64,000 bases of DNA. Origin: Colletes latitarsis. Taxonomy: Eukaryota > Arthropoda > Insecta > Hymenoptera > Colletidae. The number at the start of each line of letters is the position of its first letter. The stretch's first letter is position 1. Both the position numbers and the translations under genes were made by a program. The DNA lies in contig NC_135137.1 in assembly GCF_051014445.1 (NCBI RefSeq), positions 30,815,501-30,879,500 on the forward strand. The letters run 5' to 3'. Shown one piece after another: positions 55,986 through 64,000 of the stretch. The notes under the pieces are model-generated. The model was given only the letters and a program-made list of their open reading frames with translations. It ran no database searches and was not told the DNA's origin.

Positions 55986-58074
55986 GACATTATTGTATAC
56001 TATTTATATCGATTTTGTAATTGACTATTAAAAAAGATAAGAACATTAAAAAAATTAATATTAAAAATAATTGATATGAAAGCCCGTTAATACAAACGAA
56101 ACTACTTAGTAAATACAAGTAACACGGTTGCAATAAACAACATTTGGTAAAACTAAATAGACAGAATCGCGATTATAGCATACGAACTGTAACTGTACCT
56201 AAATAATAAACGTAATAAATAATATTCCACGTCAAGTAACTGTTTCCATTTCCACGATGACTGTTGGATTCAATCAAGCGATATGGAATACATTCATTTG
56301 TTCATTTAAATTCCGTAGATACGTCGATCATAGGGAAACGTTAATCGAACCGCGAGACACTTAAAACCACGTCGAAATTTCGAGGTTTCGTCGCGAAACA
56401 CGTAATCTAAAAGATACTGTGCTCTCGTGCCCAGGACGCCGACGTCTGTGTTCGTACCTGGCACGTCGTCGGTCACGAACTCGCTATCTACTCGTATAAA
56501 ACAGCCCCGGCGTAGAAAGGAGGAGAAAAAGGTGGCGATGAGGGCGAGCTCGCGTTTCGCTAATGGACTTTCGATCATCGTCGATAAATAAATAATACCT
56601 TGTATCCCCCTCCGTCCAACCCGGAACGCGTTTGGCGTTTTTTCACACGCGCGGAGGAGCGACACGACGTCGATTCGAAACGCGTCAGGAAATTACGTAA
56701 AGCGATTTGATTTTATTTACACGCAAACACGCGAAGAGTCATCGCGTACGCAAACACGGATACCGTCTGACCCAGTTTACGTTTCCAAACTCCGAACGCA
56801 CACGGCTGTTTATCATACCTCTTCCATATAATTATCACTCGTTTCGGTACTTTATATGACACATGCATCCTCGCTAATTAATTGACGGGGGTGAAACAGA
56901 TTGACTAAAATATCAGCGTCGTTTAATCAATCTAAATGCATTTATACTGTTTGAAGTTAATCTGGTGAACGGCCACCGATAGTGGAAGGTTACCTTGTTT
57001 GAACCGTCGCCTAAATTGGCTCGCGTTGATAAATAGTTGAAATTAGTACGGCGTGGCGTCGTTTATTCCATGCGTTTTCAACGTTTGCGATATTACGGCG
57101 CACGGTCGACTTTCGTGCACGGAAGTGCACCGACTGATTTGTCATGCAGTGAAATATATTAGAGCCGTTTGACGTTAAATTAAGTCCGCGCGGTAGGTTT
57201 ACAGCCAAGAAGGTAATATATTTCGTATATTTATATGTTTATGATGGAGTATGCTAATTTTATTACACTCTGGCGAATAAACATTCCGACCAGATGAAGA
57301 GATTACGCGCGCTACACGGGATAAATTTAGACGTTGTTTTTTATTTTCGAATCCTTTCCAAAGTGTTTACCTACGAACCGACCTGACTAATAATTTAATA
57401 AGCTGCGTAGAAATTCTTGGAACTCGATATTTCTAATAACGAATAATGTTTTGCGAGCAATGCTCCTCGATGTCCTTTATTAAAACCTAACCACCCATTT
57501 TCTACGGCAATTAGTGTTGGAAGAATATGGTAATGCGGGTCACGCGGTGGCAGCTGTAAGACGACGGTGGCACTGGCTCGTTATAGAATTCTTATGTATC
57601 GAGTCTTGAAATATGAGCCCGGTTTACCCGCTTCCCTCCAGGAGTCTGCTCCGCCAGGTGACGATATTAAATCGCTGTGCACTGGCTGACAATCCAGCCT
57701 ACCATCTCGAACCATCGACGTGCTCTTGCTTAAAGGATTTTTAATAATGGATTCGCGAGAAGCTTCCTCGTTTCCTGCGAAAGAAATCATTTTCAATGAA
57801 ACATCGAGTTAGTCGGTTTGCATTTCTCGTTAAGTTATTTGATCTCTGATCTCTTATCTAGCAAGTCTCCGACAGTGAGCAACGACAGTCGAGGCAATGC
57901 ATGGATCTCCCAGCGTTGTAAACGTCAAACATCGCGAACTAATCGTGGGTCTTCGTCGGAAGTTTCTTTACAGTTTTAAACGCCCGTACAAAGTTTAGCT
58001 ATTACGTTGGAATAATTATTCGAGGCTCGATCGCGCAAACGCTCGTTTCCAGCAGTGACCGAACGATCTGCCCT

Positions 58075-58129
58075 GATCTCCCTCTTTCCCTTGTTTCCCC
58101 GTTTCTCCCTTATTCTCGTTTTTTTCAGG
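58075..58129 (+). promoter_or_regulatory. Very strong acceptor-like splice site
   Basis: A ~50-base pyrimidine tract (58,077-58,126, broken by few purines) ends TTTTTTTCAG at 58,128, followed by G. This is close to an ideal 3' splice site on the plus strand. The frame that continues after it stays open to 58,588, but its translation is unrecognised and no consensus donor was found within ~400 bases. It may mark a terminal exon, a non-coding exon or chance. Confidence 0.35.
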
Positions 58130-59350
58130 AAAGTAATCCCCGCGAGAAAAACCGTCCTTCCCTGCACGAGGATTTCTTATTCCCGGAACAACGGGTACAG
58201 GCTATCGATCCGACATCGAACGACAGCCACGGCGACGTGTATTGATAGCCGTGGCGGTGGCTTGTTTGCTCGAAACATCGAATTTTCTGCGAAGGTTTAC
58301 CGCGCGCCCTTCGTGTCGACGAAGAAGTCGGAGTCGGCTTACGTGTCGCTGAATAAACGGATCAACCCTCCCGCGCTCGCTTCTCTTTGCGAGCTACTTA
58401 AGTTCTTTACCGGCCCCCTCCCGTCCCTGTCCTGCGCTGCCAGGCCCTTTCGTCTCGCCTTTCCGCATCATTATTCGTCGAGATGCTCGCAGGAAGGCAG
58501 AACCGCATCAATGTCGAGGGAATTTTACGAGGGAGGCGCGTTACTGCTCGGAAACATCGTTGTCGGGATTAACGGGCGGCCCGTTTGAGCAATTCCTCCC
58601 TCTCGATTCCGCCGTTCGCGAAAAGAGCCACCACGGATGTTTGCGGATATTCGAGCTACAGATCGAGGCTATCCCCGCGTGTCGTCGTTATGTTTGTCTG
58701 GAACCGTCGCTGAACACCCCGTTATCCTAAACTCCGAGACTACCCTCAGATTGCACGGGAGGAAACGTCCGAAGGAAAGACACGCGTTTCTTCCGGGGGC
58801 AAACGTCTCCCTGCGGTATTTTCCCTAGAATTAACCGAATATAAATTGCCTGCGTTGCGGGGAATAGGAAAGAACTGTCTTGGATTAAGGGAAATGTGGT
58901 ACTAGGGGTAAGTAGAATGTGGAGTCGAGTAATTTTATCTCGTGAGGGTTGATTATAATGTCTGATTCGATACGACTTGATTCTTCCTTAGAATACAAAC
59001 ACATTTCGTGGCACTGAATGTTTTTTAATTCAATTTCAAGATAATGTCTCCGTTCAATCCATTTGTGGTTTGCTAGTGGATTCATCGGTAAGGCAATTCA
59101 ATGGTCGAGTACTTGTGAGAGAGGTACAGGTTGAGCGTAGCCGTCTGTCGGCGAGTGCGGGAAGTGACGATATTGCAGGAGCTTATAATGTTTCCAAATT
59201 CTTAATCTTTTGGATATAGTTTGTACTTCTTATTTTAAATGTGTAACCCACAATTTTATAATCCTTTTCCTTATTTATATTTTTCCTTCATTTCTTCTTT
59301 ACTATATATTATTAAAGAGAATCAAAATTATACAGGTTATCAACAATATA

Positions 59351-60405
59351 CAGGGTGTTCGGCCACCCCTGGGTAAAATTTTAATGGGAGATTCTAGAGG
59401 CCAAAATAAGACAAAAATCAAAAATATCAATTTTTTGACTGAGGCTCCATTAAAAAGTTATTAAAGAATTAAATTGAAACATTTCAAATCGTCTTGGAAA
59501 AATTAGTTACAGTTGCAGGGGTTAATTGCAATCATTTTTGGCAAATACACATATCCCTGAAATCCTACCCACTTTCGAGAAAAAAATTCGAGTAGGTATT
59601 GAATTTTTAGACGAAATTAAAAAATTTTAATACATACTAAAAAAATTATATTTAGTTATAGGAGTCAATTACAATCATTTTTGGTCATTACACATTCCTC
59701 CGAAATCCTACGCATTTTCGAGAAAAAAATTGTTTACCGTAAATATAATGTCTGACCATACCATTGATATGTTTCACTGAAATATCATGTATATCTTTAA
59801 AACACCATAACTCCTGAACGGATTGGACAATTTTAATGTTTAAAAAGGCAAACAACGCGTATTTTGGTGTAGAATATATAGAAATGCTAAAAATATTGGA
59901 GAAGTTGCTCCTTGACCCCGTAAAATGCGAAAACCCCCATAAAAGTGGTCCAATTTTCAAACGGCCATAACTCCTACAATTGTGAATATATTTCAATGAA
60001 ACTTTTTTCTGAAATAGAGCTCACGGATACCTACAAAAAAGTATTAAACAACTTTTCCATACAGTACCAACCAAATTCATTAAAAATAAAAACCGAATTT
60101 TTAAGAAAAATCGACAGTGGGTAGGTGCCTAAGTTTTTCGCCGAAAAAAAAATTATCAAATCGTTCTGGAAAAATTATTGTCGGTTGCAGGGATCAATTT
60201 CAATTATTTTTGGTGAATACACATACCCCCAAAATCCTACGTACTTTCGAGAAAAAAATTCTTTACCGAAAATATACTACGTGGAAATGTTTCTATAACT
60301 TTGTAACGAAGTCTCAATCAACAAATTAGTATCCTTGATTTTCGTTTTATTTTGGCCTCTAGAATCTCCTATCAAAATTTTCCCCAGTGGTAGCCGTACA
60401 CACTG
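59351..60405 (-). mobile_element. Non-autonomous TA-flanked DNA transposon, long form, copy 5
   Basis: A 1,055-bp element with ends CAGGGTGTTCGGCCACCCCT and (degraded) GCCGTACACACTG, flanked by TATA on both sides. The core is in the opposite orientation to copies 1, 3 and 6: ATAACTCCTGAACGGATTGG near 59,809 and CATAACTCCTACAATTG near 59,965 are the inverse of the GTTATGACG and GTTATGGC segments there. Subrepeats with GAGAAAAAAATT near 59,577, 59,718 and 60,249 are likewise inverted. No transposase frame is present. Confidence 0.93.
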
Positions 60406-60407
60406 TA

Positions 60408-63380
60408 TAGTGTTATTTTTATTTGGCTCATAATGCGTACGAGTCATGATATTATACTGGAAGGGTTAAGCCGATTTTCCCGAAAACCAAGCATCGAGTG
60501 AAATATTGTTTATTGTTTAGTTTATTGTTGTAGGAAGTAATGAACAGGATAGCAGAAGGAAAGAAAAGGAAAGGAATCGGGACTAATTGGGGAATTAAGT
60601 GGTTGGTTAAAGAGTGTATATTTAAGAATAAGTGGTCGATAGAGTATTTGTGAGAAAACGTAGTCCTCTATGGGAAGTGTCGCTTTAGTTTCATTTAGTT
60701 AAACAGCTTTATACTCAGAACTTCGCCCCTTCATCTTGCTTGGGATACTCCCTCAATGTACATTTTATTCTTTCTTTGTTTTTATTTGCCGTAGAAAGCT
60801 AAGCTTAATACACAAGCTGTTATGGGTGTAAACAAAATCTATGGTAGCACTTATTCTGAAGCTGAAACAACTTTCTAAGAATCAAAGACTTTGAAGCTCT
60901 AAGGAGAAATGAAAAGAATTTACATGTTTGTTTCTAAGCTAGGCGAATCCTTTAAATCGTATACTGTTAAAATTCTTAGTGAATACTTGACATTTCACAA
61001 AAGTGCTTTCATTATATTTTCTTAACGCGTTCATTGCCAGACCAAAACTTTGATGTTAAACGAACTACATAGTTTAAAATTTGTCTTAATAAAAATTCTT
61101 TAACGTTTCAATTTAAGAGTTAATTGTTTCAGTTCCTATACTGAGAAATCCTGCCACCCACATATGACAGCGAAAGCGTTAAGAAAGTGTGAATGGAAAT
61201 TAGTTCTTTCGCGTCCAGATTATACAAAGCCCTCAGTACGAGCGAAGCATAATTGGATCACGGATTATTTCAGCGACCAGAGTGATGGTGGAATCGTTGA
61301 AACGGTGGCAGGATTGACTGTTGCGAGCGCGTGGTTACTCGAACATTGTAGCCTTCGATAATTAACGACTCGGAAATGTTGCATTCGGCGGGGCTCGTTC
61401 CTTAAAAAGTTTGCCCCGTTCGGTTTGCAGCGCGCCAGGTAACCAGAACTCCGGTTCGGATCTCTTATTTCCCGTTTCTCCCGACGCGGAGGAAAAGAAG
61501 GAAATAAAAAAAGAATCGTGTTCCGATGAAAAAGCTCGGCGAAACTCCGCCACGCCGGGAGTTTACCTTTCAAGTCGGAGCGATGAAGTCGGCGGAAGAG
61601 AAATGGAGGACAAGAGCGGAATGGAGAAAGAAAGGGGAGTAAAACGAGTTCCGCACGCAGATGTGGAAACCCGACTCCGGCTCGGTGCTCAAAAATGAAT
61701 TTAAGCCGAACGATGCCTGCACGGAGCACCTTGCGCCCGGAAACTTTCGCGGAAAATTATATGAGATGCGCGTACACTTTCTGCCTAACGTGGCTAGACG
61801 CCCATCTACGGTTTTTGTTTTCTTTTTCCTACCCCCCTTACGCCGCCCCAAAAGAGGGAGGAATCACGGTGCCCGGGACTACGGGGCTCCGTTCTATTTA
61901 ATTCTCGGATGCACCGGCAACTAGACGAATTTTCGAGCTCGCGAGTCGCTCGTGGATTTTTCCAACTGCCGTGAAAAATATTTGGACGCGGGGCCGCTTA
62001 AGAGACACAACGAGAAAATGGTAACAGCAACGGTGAAAAGGAATTTGCGTTTCGCGCTTATTCCGGTGTTTCCTGGATCCCTACGAATAGCGTGGAAAGT
62101 GTGTAAACAGATTTGGTACCCCGAGAGGCGTAATTAAGAACAAAGGCGTCGGAAAATATCCTCGCGCGCGACACTTTAATACTATTTTATTTTAAAAAAG
62201 TGATCGCTCGAGCGAGACGATATTTTTATAAATTGGTCGAAACATTTCACGGTGTACAAATTGTTCCGAAGGAAGGCAAATACAACAGAGATTTGTTGTA
62301 AAAATGAATTCCACGACGGAACACAACACTGATGAGACTCGAGTAGACTGTAAATAGAAAATATTGCACACCCACCGTACCCTTTCATTTTTACTGTTAG
62401 AAATGCAAATTACTTGAAATCTGTGTTTCCCTCCTGAAATTAAAGAGGATTGGAAAAATAAATAATTAAGCGAAATAGCAATTAAACGCGGTCCACGGGT
62501 ATTCCATTGAAACCGCGGTGTACGGTGAATTTCTTTCATTTCTTTATTGCATACTTCACAATTATTATATTTTTCAGCACGACGATTGGAAAAATTCTAA
62601 TTGGCGCGCCTCTCAAATTAACCCAGCCGACGTTTCCCACTGTCGCTAGCGATTTATTATTATTCCAATCACGGTGAACCGGGCTTACAAGCCGTGCTCC
62701 TTCGTCCCCCCGCGACCGGCTACCCTCGATAATTATTATTTCTAATTATTAACGATAAAAAGGAGAAGAGAAATCGGTACACCCGCCGAATAAATTTCCA
62801 GCGGCGCGATATTTAGCACCGCCTCTTCGGCGCTTGTAATTAAGCGCCCGAGAATTTCGTTTTCGCAATGCCCGCAGCTCTATTATTTCGCGTTTCGTCC
62901 AATCAATCGAATTGCACCGGCCAATTATAATTCCTGCAAACATACTGCGACCTACGGGCACCAAATAAAGAAACGAAAACAATTGGGAACGAGGAGGTCC
63001 ATTACCGGAACAATTCTCCGCGAGAATTAAATGCTGTTCGTGCACAGCCTTGGAGAAATCGGATCGAACTGTCGATGGAACGCGGGAACATTATTGCTCG
63101 CTTATCGATGAATATTTTGTTAAAATTTGCCTAATTGCATTCGTTTACTTATTTACGATTCTTTCTCAACCTTGACCAGGAGGGTAACTCTTATTTTTGG
63201 GAAGGAAAACGTTATCGTAGTGGCAGATAATAAATACAGGATAGATTCTTTGATCGAAACCTTTGAAGATAGCAATTAGAAGCAGATGAAATTCATACTT
63301 GATCTACAAAATTAAACACGGGTGATAATATAAAATTTGGGTAACTTAGATTATAATCATCTGCACCAAAACAACATATA
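60408..63380. other. Gene-free stretch; GC-rich from 61,380
   Basis: AT-rich to ~61,150. CpG-rich sequence at 61,380-62,160 has overlapping frames on both strands (61,265-61,729 minus, 154 codons; 61,411-61,698 and 61,661-61,924 plus), purine-rich and unrecognised. A second compositionally even block at 62,560-63,060 contains the homeodomain-rich segment listed separately. Confidence 0.5.
62726..62848. promoter_or_regulatory. Candidate regulatory segment: TAATTA runs and a homeodomain-centred palindrome
   Basis: GATAATTATTATTTCTAATT (from ~62,728) carries several TAATTA/ATTATTA cores. GGCGCTT (62,829-62,835) and AAGCGCC (62,842-62,848) form a perfect 7-bp dyad around GTAATT, so that TAATTA lies at its centre. 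The surrounding ~500 bases are repeat-free and of even composition, as in conserved non-coding DNA. Function is inference. Confidence 0.27.
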
Positions 63381-64000
63381 CATGATTCTAGAAGCCAAAA
63401 TAAAACGAAAATCAACGATACTGATTTATTGATTGAGGCTTCGTTACAAAGTTATAGAAACATTTCCACGCAGTATATTTTCGGTAAAGAATTTTTTTCT
63501 CGAAAGTACGTGGGATTTTGGGAGTATGTTTATTTACAAAAAATGATTGTAATTGACCCCCGCAACTGACAATAATTTTTCCAGAACGATTTGATAATTT
63601 TTTTTTCGGCGAAAAATTTAGGCATCTACCCCCTGTCGATTTTTCTTAAAAATTCGGTTTTTATTTTTAATGAATTTGGTTGGGGCTGTATGGAAAAGTT
63701 GTTTAATACTTTTTTGTAGGTATTCGTGAGCTCTACTTTAGAAAAAAATTTCAATGAAATACGTTCACTATTGTAGGAGTTCTGACCGTTTGAAAATTGG
63801 ACCATTTTTATGGGGGTTTTCTAACATTACAGAGCCAAGGAACAATCTTTCGAGTATTTTTATAATTGCTACATATTCTACACTAAAAGACGTAGCGTTT
63901 GGCTTTTTGAACATTAAAATCGTCCAATCCGTTCAGAAGTTACGACGTTTTAAAGATATACATGAAATTTCAGTGAAACATATCAATGGTATGGTCAGAC
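63381..64000 (+). mobile_element. Non-autonomous TA-flanked DNA transposon, long form, copy 6 (cut by window edge)
   Basis: Similarity to the family begins inside the left arm at GATTCTAGAAGCCAAAATAA (~63,383); the outer ~35 bases, including the CAGGGTG terminus, are missing. The core follows in the same orientation as copies 1 and 3: a subrepeat with TTTTTTTCTCGAAAGTACG near 63,490, GAGTTCTGACC near 63,777 and GAAGTTACGACG near 63,934. Its right part lies beyond the window. It is separated from copy 5 by about 3 kb and lies in opposite orientation. Confidence 0.9.

Larger units (their letters stand above)
53712..59350. other. Gene-free stretch, AT-rich with GC-rich blocks at 54,400-54,800, 56,300-57,200 and 57,850-58,830
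   Basis: A T run lies at ~53,933-53,945. The longest frame (177 codons, plus, 58,055-58,588) is Arg/Ser/Pro-biased with no recognisable domain and starts within a pyrimidine tract that looks like a splice acceptor. A 119-codon minus frame at 56,306-56,665 is also unrecognised. A dispersed repeat copy lies at 55,903-55,985. Confidence 0.5.

Noticed and set aside
58055..58588. 177-codon plus-strand open frame
   Set aside because: Translation is biased to Arg, Ser and Pro with no recognisable domain, its start lies inside a pyrimidine tract, and it sits in CpG-rich DNA where long frames arise by chance.

Overview
This window looks like eukaryotic, almost certainly insect, non-coding DNA: intergenic sequence or the inside of a very long intron. 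AT-rich stretches alternate with short GC-rich blocks in which CpG is abundant rather than depleted. Together with the repeat families present, this fits a hymenopteran (bee, wasp or ant). That assignment is inference from composition and repeat content; no gene confirms it. I found no intact protein-coding gene, no tRNA or rRNA, and no bacterial-style operon. The many open frames of 60-190 codons lie mostly in GC-rich blocks, overlap on both strands and match no family I recognise. The only recognisable coding relics are a broken piece of a non-LTR retrotransposon reverse transcriptase (about 10,327-10,563, minus strand) and the last ~38 codons of a mariner transposase (about 29,808-29,927, minus strand).

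The main structure is one family of non-autonomous DNA transposons. Its ends read CAGGGTGTTCGG...CCGAACACCCTG, it has terminal inverted repeats of about 115 bp, and it sits between TATA on both sides. Three complete long copies (~1.04-1.06 kb: 2,881-3,941; 26,733-27,769; 59,351-60,405), a fourth cut by the right edge of the window (from ~63,381), and two internally deleted short copies (319 and 338 bp: 16,422-16,740; 53,372-53,709) are present. Two of the long copies sit inside local tandem duplications whose sister units preserve the unoccupied target site, so a TA target duplication can be read from this window alone. A second, unrelated hairpin family (CAGTNATGATTC termini, TA flanks) occurs at 13,190-13,330 and 12,857-12,921, and half of it is embedded in a 192-bp tandem duplication at 5,089-5,474.

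Other local structure: tandem duplications with periods of 264, 192, 124 (three units), 172, ~194, 152 and 100 bp (the last identical); foldback structures at ~32,370-32,725 and 50,653-50,820; and two dispersed repeat pairs. Between the repeats, GC-rich blocks carry dense transcription-factor-like motifs (homeodomain clusters, a Grainyhead-type AACCGGTT, an NK-2-type dyad, AP-1 and forkhead-like sites) and are the best enhancer candidates.

The single most interesting signal is at 36,580/36,581 on the plus strand. A branch-point-like CTGAC and a long pyrimidine tract lead into TTTCAG, followed directly by GTAAGC. This is the architecture of a recursive-splicing (zero-length exon) ratchet point, and it would place the window inside a long plus-strand intron. 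Strong isolated acceptor-like sites (8,420; 58,128) and a perfect donor-like site (26,416) point the same way but have no recognisable exon attached.
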